From assembly GCA_951812925.1 (NCBI GenBank), contig OX638368.1, positions 3,906,001 through 3,970,000 on the forward strand: 64,000 nt of DNA. The letters run 5' to 3'. Of the stretch, positions 1 through 12,639 are shown in pieces. The stretch is from Calliopum simillimum. Taxonomy: Eukaryota; Arthropoda; Insecta; Diptera; Lauxaniidae. Each line of letters begins with the position of its first letter. The first letter of the stretch is position 1. Below the pieces are notes generated by a model. It did no database searches. It saw only the letters and a program-made list of their open reading frames with translations, and was not told the DNA's origin. A program made the position numbers and the translations under genes.

Positions 1-68
1 AAGCAGCTATTTTTGTTAAAAAATTAAATATTTTTTGATTAAACTATTTTCTTATTTTTTATTTGCAG

Positions 69-188
69 ATAGCACGTGTGGCATCACTCAATTCAGATGC
101 AAAAATGGCAATTGCATACCCGGCCCATGGCGTTGCGATCAAGAGAATGATTGCTCAGATGGTTCTGATGAGGATCCCGCATTATGCA
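69..188 (+). CDS. LpR: LpR exon: LDL-receptor class A repeat 1 of those visible
   Basis: The acceptor TTTATTTGCAG ends at 68 and the donor GTAAGT starts at 189. The exon is 120 nt with phase 1 at both ends, so it is a symmetrical one-module exon. It encodes one complete LA repeat starting [15 protein letters not shown] and ending with the calcium cage [13 protein letters not shown] and a sixth Cys. All six cysteines and the acidic ligands are present, so the module should fold and bind calcium. Because it opens with an acceptor, more exons lie upstream, outside the window. A start codon at 35 in the same frame is intronic and not a real start. Confidence 0.95.
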
Positions 189-391
189 GTAAGTCCATTG
201 TTTTCTCCATCTACTAAGCAAGTCCTACTGACTGCTGTTTATTCTTATCTTTTTTTAAAATATACTACACTTTTTAATATACTAAAAAAACACAAATTTG
301 ATATTTTTAACATTTTTCTACACTTTTGAAACTTTTATTATATAAACTCACACATACACGCACATAATACCATGCACTGTTTGATTTGCAG
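189..391 (+). other. Intron 1 (203 bp)
   Basis: It is bounded by GTAAGT and TTGATTTGCAG. The sequence is AT-rich, with nothing else recognised in it. Confidence 0.9.
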
Positions 392-508
392 TGAATTTTT
401 GCCAAGGTACGGAAGTAAAATGCAAGAGTGGCGATCAGTGTATACCACGCAGATGGATGTGTGACGGCAGTCCTGACTGTCGTGATGAATCCGATGAGGC
501 AGAGTGCA
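392..508 (+). CDS. LpR: LpR exon: LDL-receptor class A repeat 2
   Basis: The acceptor TTTGCAG ends at 391 and the donor GTAAGC starts at 509; length is 117 nt, phase 1-1. It encodes [16 protein letters not shown], then [18 protein letters not shown]. This is one full LA module with six cysteines. The usual DGSDE is DESDE here, which keeps the calcium-coordinating acids. Like the exon before it, it can be skipped without shifting frame. It is followed by the 30-kb intron 2. Confidence 0.94.
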
Positions 509-959
509 GTAAGCAAAAAAAAAAAATATAGAGAATTATTTTTTTTTTATTACTGGAGGATTTTTTCTATAACTGCATTCACATTCACATTTTGGAAAAA
601 TTTAAAAATGTTGCATTTAACAAACAAAAAACATAAAATAAACATTTTTAGCTATTAAGTTAGTAAGATTTCGGTTAAATTTAAGTTAAAATAGTTTACA
701 AGCAATCGCCATGGCGCAATTATATATAAATTTTAAATACGAGTTCTTCATACGACATGTTGTAATTTTCAATTTAAAGAGAAGTCTTGAACATAGCATA
801 TTACCCATATGCGTGTTGGAAAACCGCTGAGCTAATTGCAACTACTAAAGAGGAAACTTTGTTGAAAAGTAAAATTATGTAAATTAACCAAATGTACCCA
901 TGAAAAGTTATAGTATAGGGAAAAGCATAATTTTCTGACATCTTTTACAAAAAATTTAA

Positions 960-1215
960 TTTCTTGATAAATTGGTACCCAATGTGAGGGAAAATTTTTT
1001 TTTTTTTTTTAAATTTTAATTTTACGAATCGAAATTGTGCACAAGAGAGTCTGATTTTGACCGTGGAGCTTAAATGAATAATTTAATTTCTATGTTAATC
1101 AATTGGACGCAATAGAGTCTGTTTTGAACTGTAGAGCTACTTAAAATGAAAAAATAATAAAATAATTTCATACTAAATTGGCGCCCAACTTGGGGCATAA
1201 CTTTTTTTTTTTAAT
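960..1215 (+). repeat. Tandem repeat fragment with primer-binding-site-like motif
   Basis: Two related units hold TGGTACCCAATGTGAG (from 973) and TGGCGCCCAACTTGGGGC (from 1179). Each is followed by a T-run and an AGAGTCTG..TTTTGA segment. The motif resembles the complement of the tRNA-Lys 3' end, a common retroelement primer-binding site. It is the same family as the array at 4.38-5.01 kb. There is no coding sequence. Confidence 0.6.
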
Positions 1216-2319
1216 AAAATATCCCAGCAGTTCTCAATTGGCACAAAATCATTAGCGAAACACGCACTAGTTCCTTTTTTGACCCCGGGTAATGCAAGAA
1301 GTCGTCAGTTCAAAAATAAAATATTAATCGTGAGCGATAAAAACGTTTGAATTTCAAATTTTATTTGAAGAGACTTTTTGGTTTCAAAATTTGAGTAATT
1401 TTATTCACCAAAAAAACAAAAAAAATTGTTTAAGTACAAATTTCACGCAGCGACGTCAAAAACAAACAGACAAATGAGCTAAAGACTTCGTTATTTATCT
1501 GCATAGGTAAAAAACTTTGAACTCTTGGTTCGAATCTCAGTATGGTTAGATTGATTTTTTTTTTTTTTTTTTTTTTCACTAAGAGAACGCCTTACAAGCA
1601 AGCTTCTTGTCACTAGTGAAATAACTAGTGAGCGGTAGAGCAAAGAGTGGCAATTGACCCCTGCCAATGACATGCACACGTTAAATTCGCCAGTTGAGAA
1701 CGAATAAAGTAGTTCTGGGAGGATCTAGTGCTGGTTACTGGTAGCTAGCTATTTCGCTGATTCGATACAAAGTAGTTTCGTGAACTGAAGGAATTCCCTT
1801 GCAAAAATACTTATAAGTGTTAGAAAACCCTTTTGTTTTTGAAAAATGTTGCTCATACGTCTTATTGAATATTTTTCACATTTAATAAAAAAAAATAATT
1901 TTTACGTTGAAGAGAAAACTTTTTGCTAGTAAACCTTTAGTTAATTGTATAAGCCTTCTAACGTTGGAGTTCTTTCATAGGACTAAGAAACATACTTTTG
2001 CTCCTTTAAAGTTTAAATTTTCAATTGGTTTTTCTTTGGTTGTGATATTAGTATGAAAAAGATCCCAATAACATACTTTTGTTTTGGAATTCTCGCTAAA
2101 TTTCCTTTAATTCAGTAGCTCATATGTCATACCAATTTTGTGATTTAGGGTCAGTAAAAGCACTTTGCTTAAAGAATCCTTATGCTTTGCACATTGATTT
2201 TTTTAATAACGTTAGTGATTTTGTAAGACAAATTTTTAAAATTCTTACGAAATTAATTTGCTCTTTTGACTTGAAGTATTTTTTTCAGACCTCAAATAAT
2301 AGAATTGATATGCTAAGTA

Positions 2320-2700
2320 TGCAACAGAATAAAAGAAAATTTAACGAGGACTCCAAAAAAAAATTATAAAAGAGTATGTTGATAAGACCTTTTTCATACT
2401 AAAATGGCCGCCAAAATCAAAAAAAAAAAAAAAAAAAAAAAAACAAAAAATGGCGAAAAAACTTAAAATTTCAACTTTAATGGCCCAAAACTTTTTAAAA
2501 TTTTTTTGACACTACAAAACAATTCCCTCATTCGAAAGCCCATATAATTGGCTAAATATTTTGCATAGAAAATTTTTTTCTAAAACACTAGGGTGAAGCA
2601 AAAAAAACTTTTTTGTAAAACATGTTAGAAAGTTGGGTTTTTTTCTATAATTCCTCAGGAGCCATTTAAGACCCCCTCACATACAATTTATAGTTATCCT
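2320..2700 (+). repeat. Dispersed repeat, copy 1 (partner at 59.5 kb)
   Basis: It shares ordered segments with 59520-59860: TTTAACGAGGA, AATTATAAAA, then ATACTAAAATGGCCGCCAAA. Further on both have CATATAA and an AACRCTAGKGTGA-type segment. Both copies lie in the same orientation. No ORF or terminal repeat is recognised, and the family is unidentified. Confidence 0.55.
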
Positions 2701-4374
2701 TTTATGGATGTCATTTTAATACGCTTATCTAAATGGCCCAATTTATGCCAATGAAGTAAATTATAGCGGTAAATAAATGAAAAAAAGCTATAGCAAAAAA
2801 TAGCAACTGAATGAGAAAAAAATTTGCTCCAATGAACTTAAATGCTGTCTAGACTTAAGTGCCATATAATTAATGAAATACATTTTAAATACCTTAGAAA
2901 GTAACAAAGTTAAGTTAATAAAAACAAAATTAGAAGGCATTAATTAAGTACAATTAACAGCCTTTTCGTCTTAACGGCTGCTTCTTAAGTATACGTAATA
3001 AAAGTTTCCATTTCATACAAAATAAAGGCAGTTTTCAGAATTTCTAGCATATTTGCCTATTAAGCAGCTTGCTTGAAATCTCAGTTTCGATGCAAGTTTG
3101 CTCTTTTAAGTTATTCAAATTATTTTAGCAATAAAAAATGCTACAAAACTTTTAAATTTCACAACTGGCCGCAAAGCAACATGATAAATTTTAATATTTG
3201 AAATTAAAAATGCTCCTATCCAAGCAATTTTGATGCAAAATTTGCTACACCCACTTCAAGTAGCCATGTTTCTCCCACACTCCAAAAAAAAAAAAATTCA
3301 AAGAACAAAATGAGACATACAACTTGCACCTGCTGTTTGCTACACAAAAATTTTGATTATGCAGAAGAGATTAAAATTAAAGCAAAAATCTAAACAAAAA
3401 AAAAAAATAAATCTGCCACAACGCACCTTTCAACTTTTGCGCTGCATACTTAGTTTAGCAGCAACACATTCAAAGCATTAGCAACAAAGTGGCAACATGC
3501 CCAACAAAATGGCCTACTGCTTAGCGTAACAGTGAGTTGTAGCTTTTGGATATCTATTTTGTTGTTGTTACCTTTTGTTTTTTGGCGGAAGCACACGCAC
3601 ACAGTTTTGTCGACTGACAATTTTTTTTTTTACTTATGTATATGTAATTTTTTCTGCTTTCGTCTACTGTTGCTATTATCCTTGCATCCTTGCGTGTCGC
3701 GCCTTGTGTTCTTACCACCAATGTTGCCATTTTTATTTCTGATATTTTAGCGCCAAGAGCGTTGCTAATTTGTATTTATTGCCATGGATAAACATGAAAA
3801 AGACATTGTAACATGACAGACAGACAGACATGTAGCAGCAGGCGTATTTTGTTTGGTGTTGGTCTGCCTTTTGGATTGCCGCTGTGTTGCGCTTTGGTCC
3901 GTTAGAGTATCTATGTAAGGTGTTTCAATTTTATATTTCTACGTTGCCATTTTTGGTTACAATTTTGTGCGGAAAAATACAGCCATTTTGTGTTAGTGAC
4001 ATCGCTAGTAATTTTGGTTATTTATTTTTATATTAAGACTTTCAACGGGTGCCTAAATCATTAAAAAAATAAGTATTATAAGCAAAGTTTTCTTACTTTA
4101 ATGCTCTATATTTATGTAGTGGTCATTGGTTAGCACTGGATTTTTTTGTGTAGAAATTAAGCCTTAAAGAGTAGACAAATTCATCGAAATGCTGAAGAGT
4201 GTATCATTTTTATATACTATTTGTTTGAAATAATATTTTGTTTGTTGGATTTATTGTATTTAATTTTCGCAACAATTTCTATTTTGTTAAAGTACATTGG
4301 TATTCTTGCATTTAGTTTTCTAAAATATTTTCCATTTAATTTTTTCGATATATTTGAGCCACAACTGTAATTGG

Positions 4375-5015
4375 AAATAAAATTGATCATTGGCACCCAA
4401 CGTGGGAGCAACATTTTTATTTTTTTATAATATTTAAATTTTACGTGGACAAAATTGGACGTGAAAGCAGTCTGTTTTGGGCCGTAGAACATAAGTGGAA
4501 CATATAATAAAATAATCTCATCTCTCATACAACATTTTCTTTTTAATTTAAATTTTTCGGGGATAAAATTTGACGCAAAAGAGTCGTTTTGAACCATAGA
4601 TCTTAAAACGAAAAAAACAATAAAATAATTTTATGCTAAATTGGCACCAACGAAATTAAACCCAAAAGAGTCTGATTTTAACCATGGAACTTAAAATAAA
4701 AAAAAAAATCTCATGCTAAATCGGCGGCCAACGTGGGATATGACATTTTCTTTTTAATTTAAATTTCACGAGGACAAAATTTGACACAAAAGAGTCGTTT
4801 CAAACCATAGAACTTTGAACAAAAAATAATAATAATTTCATGCTAAATTGGAACCCAACGTGGGGCATAACTTTTTTTTTCTTAATTAAAATTTTACAAA
4901 ACGAAATTGGATGCAAAAAAGTTTGATTTTGACCGTGGAACTATAATTAAAAAAACAATAAAAATAATTTCATGCAAAATTAGCACCCAACGTGGGGCAT
5001 AACATTTTTTTTAAA
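4375..5015 (+). repeat. Tandem array of ~130-bp units with tRNA-Lys PBS-like core
   Basis: PBS-like cores begin at 4391, 4642, 4722, 4849 and 4981; the last spacings are 127 and 132 bp. One unit near 4510 has lost the core. Each unit reads ATGCTAAATTGGCACCCAAC, GTGGGGCATAAC, a T-run, AATTTAAATTTTACG, then GACGCAAAAGAGTCTG and a run of GAACTTAAAA. The 18-base core is nearly the reverse complement of the tRNA-Lys acceptor and T-stem. It could be a tandemly duplicated LTR/primer-binding-site junction or an unrelated satellite with chance similarity. Confidence 0.65.
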
Positions 5016-7349
5016 AACAATAATATATTCTTTTGTGAAAATGCTTATAAATGATAGAAATAACTTTCTGTTTTTGAAAAAATGTTACTCATACTTCTCT
5101 TTGAATATTGTTCACATTTAGTGAAAAAAAAATTGATTTTGCAATATCTGTGCTCCGATGGATTTGAGCAGTAAAAGAAGAAACATTTTAACTAAATTTT
5201 AGTTTCACTACAAAAATATGCAGGTTCGAACTATGGTCGCTTCGTTAATCTGCTACAATTTTTAATGTTATGTACCCGGTTCTTTTTAGAAATTTATGCA
5301 TCGATAGCTATGGATTTCAACATTTGCTGTCTGAATTTGTTATTGAGCACTTTCCTCTGTTATTAATGCGCATATTTTTGCCATTTTTTGTTCTTCTTAA
5401 TCTTTCTACTTTTCGTCGCTATACTTTTGCTTACTGCCATCTTTTTTCTTGGTATAAATTTTATTTCTTATTTCTGCTGTTGCAGCTCATGAAAAATCAG
5501 ACATTTGCCACTTGTAAACGTTACTTTCCTTTTTGTCGATACCTTCTACTTTCTTCAAGCATCTCTCTTTTCCATTTCACTGTATCTATTACATTTTTGT
5601 TGGCCTCCAAATGTCCTACTGTCTTAAAATAATGGAAAATTATGTTAATGTTAACGTAAGCTGCATATAAAAAAAACTTTTTGATACTAAGAGCTTAACT
5701 TCTTTTTTCCTTTTTATGTTGTCAGGCCTTCCGTTTTGTGTATTTTTTGTATTTACACGTAATAATTTGGACTGATTTGTTGTTAGAATTGGCAACGCTT
5801 AAGTGCAGAAATTTGTTGTAATCTTGAGTTTTTAGAAAAAATATCTTGCTGTATATGAAGACTAATTTGTAGCTATGATTTAATTAGGAGCAAAGTGCAG
5901 ATCTTTTCAAGCTCAATTACAAAACTGTTATGTAATTTATTTATGTTAGTCAAACTTGCAGTTTTATTGAAAAATATATTTTGCTATATAATTACAGTAA
6001 TTTGAGTCATGGCCGCGCCATAGAAATATTATTACATTAATTTAACGCATAGGACTTAATATAATTTACAATTTTTTTTCTTCCTTTTTCTCATTTAAAC
6101 CAACTGTTTAATTTTTAAATAGCGCAATTACAATTTAAGCCCCCCTGTCATTTAATGTCATTACACAAAAATAAACACGAAACAGTTGCTTTATTTTCGT
6201 AAACTCATTACATTATAGTCTCTCAATTCTTTTTAACATACGGCATTTTTAAGTGCTACCTGTCGTATACGTAACATTTAATGCAAAGTTAAACCTAAGC
6301 ACTGCAGCTCAACATTGAAATAACAAAAACAAACCGAAAACAAAAAAATCCTTCACAAAACTTTCAAGCACCACGGCACGTAGACAAAACAAGCCGTTTA
6401 AAATGTATGGGTGTGGGTGAAAAAATTAAATGTTACTCATACGACATGTTTTGCGGCGCACAACATCACGGTAAATGTTACCCACACACTAAGTAGCGTA
6501 TTTTTTAATATGCTTTTGAAAAAGTTAATTTTTGCCTCTTTAAAATGTATTGGATTTTTTTATTTTTTTTTTAAGAATTTTTCTGAACTTTTCAGTTTAA
6601 TTCAGCTGACAGACGACACATCCGCTTGCGGTTTTAGAATGACAAGCGTACATATGCATGTGTGCATATTATATACATGCTTTTTATGCAAATGATATAA
6701 AAGTCAACCAGTTGCTGAATTTTATTAAAAAAGAAAAAATTTTAATTTAAAACGAAACCGACAACAACAACAATAAGCAAAATAACTGTGGCAGACGTGT
6801 TTGCACGTGGCAATGCCAGCTGCATGAACTTGTGATATATTGCTTGGAAACAGGGCGAATAAAAGATTTATACAAATTTAAAACACAATAATATAATTAA
6901 ATTAATTTGTGCGGTTTAATATCAAAAGCAGCAATAGGAGAAAAGTACATATTCATGAAACTCCCCTGTAGGACCACAGACTACTTCAAAACCAGTTTGC
7001 AAACTACTCCATGGAAGAAAACGTCTAGTTCAAATTCTAGTCCCATCACATATAAAGTTTTATTTATTTCTTGAACGAGAAAAAGGTCTTCTTATGCATT
7101 ACATTCGGACCAGGAAAAGGCCAATTTTTTTTTTATTTATTTTGTTTCATTTATAAATTTCAACAAATTATACTAATTTTATGAACTTTAGTCATAAAAT
7201 TAGTATAATTTTCATATAGTCAACATAAACCATTTTAATTTCAACAAATTTAATTTGAAATTCAAATTTTTCACAAAAATTTCAAAAGATTTCATAGCCA
7301 AATGAGCTAAAGAGTTTGTTATATATTTCTGAGCAATGTGCTCCGAGTT

Positions 7350-8483
7350 GTATGTATGTATGTATTTTATTCTATCATCAATTCTGATATTTACAAGGTA
7401 AATTACAAGGATTGAGATTTTATCTTATAGATAAATTCATAGTTTAACATTTTTAGAATAACTTAAATTAAAATACAATTATAGGAAAAAGAAAGTAAAA
7501 AACCTAAATTAATATCACAAATTATCGTATTTATAAGAGGATATTTTGAGATAAGTCACTTCAAGTTCACTATATTACAAATAGAGAAAGAAATTACTGA
7601 CTATGGCAAATTCCGCAAGAGGGCTGAAGTCCTGCATTTGTTAGAGAATGACGGGGTCAAATCGTTTAGCGTATGTAAGATCATTTTGTCTTGGGCCAGA
7701 GTATGCAAGTCTGACGTTGGAAATCGATTTCGCAGGCTGAAAATTGTCTTTAAATTCTTGTTTTGAATAACTTGAAGACGTTTTAAGTGCGTTTTTGCGC
7801 AAATCTTCCAAACGGGGCAGGCATAGGTCAGAATTGGCTTAATACACATTTTGTATAGCAACATTTTGTTTTTAGTGTTTAATTTCGACTTTTTATTTAA
7901 CAGGAAATATAGTGCTCTACTACACCTGGTTGCTTTGATGCATTCTCTAAGTGAGGTTTGAATAATAATTTTTCATCGAGTATTACTCCTAAGTACTTAA
8001 CTGATTTTGAGAGCGGTTTTGCGTTACCTTGCACTGAAAATGGTCTAGTAGGAACACGCTTCGGAGACTTACTAAATGGAAATATAATAGATTGGGTTTT
8101 TTCTTCATTAACCTTTATTTTCCATTTGTCAAAAAATTTTGTAGCTAAGTATAAGGCGTGCTGTATTTTCTTGACAACAGCGTTTGAGACCTTGCCAGAT
8201 GTGATTAAGGCGCTGTCATCAGCGTAAAAGGCTAAATAAACACTAGATGCAGACTTAAAATCAGAGATGTATATAGAGTACAATACAGGTGATAAAGCAG
8301 AACCCTGTGGGACCTCTGAACTAATTTGTCTTTCAGTGAAACTGAATCCTTCAATTTGCACTCCAAATGACCTATTAGCAAGAAAACTTTTAATAAATTT
8401 TATTAGAAACAACGGGCATCGTAAAGCGCTAAGTTTATACAAAAAACCGTTGTGCCATAGCGAGTCAAAGGCTTTTTCAATAT
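7350..8483 (-). mobile_element. 5'-truncated Jockey-like non-LTR retroposon with 9-bp TSD
   Basis: The insert is flanked by CTCCGAGTT at 7341-7349 and again at 8484-8492, a 9-bp target-site duplication. Removing one copy and the insert restores the family X sequence seen at 13.1 and 62.9 kb. On the minus strand the element starts inside the reverse transcriptase (5' truncation) and ends in a short CATA-type repeat tail at 7350-7365. It inserted into the B-box-like part of a tRNA-like module. Confidence 0.85.
7601..8483 (-). pseudogene. Reverse transcriptase fragment (Jockey-like), frameshifted
   Basis: On the minus strand the first frame opens at the truncation with GDIEKAFDSLWHNG, the start of an RT core. 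It continues through VPQGSALSPVLYSIYISD and FYADDSALIT (catalytic YADD), then KYLGVILDEKL. The frame is lost near 7900-7925. It resumes as MLLYKMCIKPILTYACPVWK, a typical region after the RT domain, and runs to about 7601. Endonuclease and gag-like parts are absent. The broken frame and truncation mean it is inactive. The clade call rests on motif style only. Confidence 0.85.
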
Positions 8484-8937
8484 CTCCGAGTTCGAATGTT
8501 AGTGTGGATGAACATTTTTCTATTATTTTATACCTCGGCTATGTTGGACATATGTTTCATTTTCTGCTTCGAAGATTCTTCAGACAAATTGTGTACAAAT
8601 TAATCGAAATTTAAAAATTGGAATTGAAAATCACCGAGTGGAGGATTTGAACCCGGGCCTCTCCAAACAACTCAAGTCACTAGACCGATACACTATCGTT
8701 TGCTTTTCTTCACAATCGACAAATTGCCAAACAATGCGTAGTCAGTAACGTTGTAATTTCACTGATACAATCGATACACATTTGGACCACTTCTGGTACA
8801 AACGACGGATTATGCATTACATTTGGACCATTTTTGATACATTTGATAACACTGTTCAACGGCAAAAAAATATTTGAGTTCGGACTATGTAATTATTATT
8901 CCTTGCTATTGATATAGGGGGACTGCGCTTACAAAAT

Positions 8938-9430
8938 TTGTCCATGACATCTCAGTTCTCAAATAAAATGATAAATCCAAAAACACGATTTACATCTGCG
9001 CAAAATATAATTAAAAAATTTTTAGCCTGCAGAATTTCCAAATTGAGTTTCTCAAAAAATTCAAAAAATTCTGAAAAAATTCACACGTATTTTCTGAACA
9101 ATTCTAAGCATTTTTTGCTATATACACTTTTTCGTTAGATGGCTTGCTTCTGATTAAAAAATCGTTTTTCCGACCTCGTTATTGAAAAACGTAAAAAATC
9201 GATTTTGGAATGCGAATATTACCTATATCCCCAAAAAAAATTTTTGTAAGAGTATAGTTTTTTTTTTATAGCATCCTTAAGTTTCCATTTTGTAATTAAA
9301 AAAAAAAGTTATAACCAAAAAACATGTTTTTTAGCCAAAATGGGTCTTCAGTAGAATCAAAAGTGCTCCATTGGTTTTTCTCAGAATGAAAAAAAAATTA
9401 CGCATGCATTGTTTACAAAATCGACAAGGT
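8938..9430 (+). repeat. Single-arm copy of the 37.7-38.7 kb fold-back element
   Basis: It matches the right arm of the fold-back at 37715-38722 in the same orientation. Shared segments include TTCGTTAGATGGCTTGCTTC (one change), AATCGTTTTTCCGACC, GAATATTACCTATATCCCC, TCCATTTTGTAATTAAAA and CTTCAGTAGAATCAAAAGTG. No left arm is present. It is noncoding. Confidence 0.7.
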
Positions 9431-11504
9431 TTAATGAAGGTGTACAACGCAATATGATTTAAGTCACTCATATGTTCTGTTGTGCCTTCCAAAAAGGACA
9501 TTCATATAAAAATTAACACTTGTGCAAAAATAAATCGCCTTTATCTTTCAACACCATTAACTTTGCTTATTTTTGTCAACAATATTTGACATTAAATATT
9601 TAAGTAAAGAGCTTTAATTCCTCTAATAAAAAGTATACTTGTAACAAAAACTTTCTCTTTGTTGTGTGATGTTTTTTGGTAATTTTTGTTCTTGTTTAGT
9701 CCTGTTTAGTATTGTTACATAGTTTTGTATGCCCCTTCGCCCCTCCCCCACCAAATGCGTGCCTTTTCTTCTTACAATATAAATGTGAAATGTCAGTGAA
9801 CTTTTTTTTGCTGAATCGCTAGCTAGCTGTCCCTTGTCATCTTTTCTATGCCATCTTACTCTCTTCTTTTCGCACTTCTTTATGAAGTTGTGTTTTCTTT
9901 TTCTCTCTAATGCGCACATTCCGCGTGTTATTGTGCTATGTAATGCATAACGTGACATGAAACTTTTCAAATAAATAAGTGATGCCATTCAGTCCAAAAG
10001 AATTTCAAGAAAAACAACCAAAAACAAAAAACCGCCCCTAATTAAGTCTACCTTTGTACTGTGCTAAGGGGGCAGCAGTGGACTTTTTTTGTTGAGTTAG
10101 TGTGCGTGTTTTGGATTTTTTGTATTGTTATGTGATATAAGAATGGCTTTGCATTAGCTGGCCATTGTGGTCAGCTTGTTCCCTTAAGTATTTAAGTGGT
10201 TTTTTATTGCATACTTTGTTGAGTTATGCTCCTTTGCTTTAATTAGTTTTCTACTGAAATTGGCGTAGATTATTTAAGTTATTAATTTTGAAAATTTAAA
10301 AAATAAAAGTTTTTCAATATATAAAAATCTGTTGAAGCGGTATATTTATGGCCCTAAAAATAATTGTTTTTAAATTTTTGTTTCAATATATTAAGTATCT
10401 TGCTTTACTATTTCAGAACAAATTTATTAACTAACTAAGCTGAGAAAGCTAAATTTAATCCAACTCTTGTTAAAAATCGAAAAAAAAGCAGCGAGCTTAT
10501 TTTCTGAAGAAAATTTTAATTTCTCTCAAAGGTTTTGTAACACCACAGCAAAGTTTTACTTGTTTATTTAAACTTTTTTTTCTCTTGTGCTCACATGAAA
10601 GTACTAAAAGTCATACACAGCACAGTCCTTAATAAATTAAATCCTTATCAAGTTATATTTTTTGCATAGATTTTATAGCCTTTAGGATACTTACACAAAC
10701 ACATGTGTACAGTATACTCGCACTGACTTACATAAAGTTTAACACTTTGCAATGTTTATCTTGGCCATAATTAAGATATTATTAACCAACAGGCAAAATC
10801 ATGCATGAACGAACACGCACACACACATGCATACACAGTTTTTGCTTATAAGTGTACGATAATCGCATGCACATGCCGCAGACATACGCACACTTATACA
10901 CACACATGTACACACGATTCTCGCAAATGTATCGCAATAAAAACAAATTTTTGGCATTGAACACAAGCAGCAAAACCAAGAGACTGGCAATTTTGTTTTG
11001 GGGGCAAAAATGTCACACAAAATCGAGTGCAAATTTCAAATAAAAATACACTTAGAAAAAATACAAATAAAAAATATTTTAAAAAAAAACACAGGCTGAT
11101 TGTACAAATGCTATTTGTAGATAGAACTAAAAATAAATTTTTCAAACAGAAAAATTTACAAGCAGAGTAGTCTCCTATTCCTCTTAATACCTCGGGGAAA
11201 CTTGGACGAATATCCGTATTTGGAAACAGAAGAAGCAGGTTTCTAGAGAAGTACCTGCTTGATAATATATACGTTATTTCGATGGCAACTTAGTCTGAAG
11301 TCTGTCCTCGATTCGACAGAGCGAGTCTTGGTTGTTATTAAATCGTTTATTGCTTTGATAATGCAAGGACTGTGTTTTTAAAACGCACATCTTAATGCTT
11401 ACTGTGGTTCTGTGAGTTAATCACTTCAATATACCAATGAGAATTTGTACTATTCGTAACTACCATTTTTTTTTTTTAATATGGCTTAAGCAAAACTTAC
11501 AAAA

Positions 11505-12625
11505 AAAAAAAGTTACCAGCCCTGAAAAACTATGTACACTTTTCAAAATTTCATCTAAGCATTTTTGAAACCATAAATATTAATTCAATCGAAAAAAGTA
11601 TTATTTGAACGAAATTTGAAAAATAACTAGATGGCAACCCTAAAATATCCATTCGATTTTTTCATACAAACTTTTTAAGACAAACTTATTTTGTTTTTTT
11701 TTTTTTTTTCAGTAGAATTTAAGAAATATTTATAAAAAAATGTGGCAACCCTGAAAAATTATGTAAAATTTTTAAAAAGTTCCTCTGAGTGTCTTTCATT
11801 AAAAAAATTTTAATCACGTTCAACAAAATTATAGAAAGCAACACTATGAATGTGGCAACCCTAAAAATGTCAGTTAACCCTTAAAATATCAGTTGTATTA
11901 TATCAACAAAATTTAGGAAAATAACTAGGTGACAACCCTCAAATATCATATGGATTTTTTAAAAGTTTAAAAGGTCTTAAGACAAAACTTAAATCTTTTC
12001 TATAAAATATACAATACTTGCAAAAATGGCGGCAACCCCTAAAAATTATGTTAAATTTTCAAAAACTTCCGCTGATCGATTTTAAAATCAAAAATTCAAT
12101 TAAAAAGTATTATTTGAACAAAATTTTGAAAAATTAACTATGAAGGTGGCAATCCTAAAAATGTCAGTAGGATTTTTTAAAAAGTTACTTAAGCGTTTAA
12201 AGACTAAAATTTTATTTTTATTCAAAAGTTGTTAATAAAAAAGTTCAGTTTAAGCAAAATTTCACAAAAATAGTTGGCAACCCTGAAAAATTATGTAGAA
12301 TTTTGAAAAACTTAATCTGAGCGTTTTTGAAACCAAAAATTTAGTTTAAGTCAAAAAAAGTATGATTTGAACCAAATTATAGAAATTACGAGGTGGCAAC
12401 CCTAAAAATGTCAGTTGGGTTTATTATATGTTTTGAGTCTAAAACTAAATTTTTTAATAAAAAAGTTTGATTTAAGCAAAATTGAAAAAAACTTGTGGCA
12501 ACCCTGAAGGTTTATGTTAAATTTTCAGAAAGTTCATATGAGCATTTTAAAACCAAAAATTTCAACCATATCAAAAAAAATATGATTTCAAAACTTTTGA
12601 AAATACCTATGTGACAACCCTAATA
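11505..12625 (+). repeat. Tandem array of alternating ~115-bp units
   Basis: About eleven units each carry GGCAACCCT or a close variant, near 11634, 11743, 11855, 11932, 12030, 12147, 12275, 12395, 12497 and 12614. Two types mostly alternate. One continues GAAAAATTATGTAAAATTTT, the other AAAAATGTCAGTTGGATTTT, so the basic repeat is a ~235-bp dimer. The array stops at the left end of family X copy B. No ORF crosses it. Confidence 0.75.
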
Positions 12626-12639
12626 ATATATTTATATAC

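Larger units (their letters stand above)
6965..8848 (-). mobile_element. TIR element family X, copy A, interrupted and right-truncated
   Basis: It begins CCTGTAGGACCACAGACTAC, matching the inverted terminus of the complete copy at 62435-63200. Relative to that copy it is inverted. It is split by a retroposon at 7350-8483. The flanks 7290-7349 and 8484-8848 are contiguous in the other copies. The outer right end is lost near 8848. A tRNA-like module lies at about 8632-8700 on the minus strand. No transposase is present, so it is a non-autonomous relic. Confidence 0.7.

Noticed and set aside
4217..4597. 126-codon minus-strand frame
   Set aside because: It runs through the PBS-like tandem array, and its composition follows the repeat, not a protein family.
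5270..5632. 120-codon Phe/Leu/Ser-rich frame in intron 2
   Set aside because: AT-rich low-complexity translation with no domain, and no splice or promoter context.
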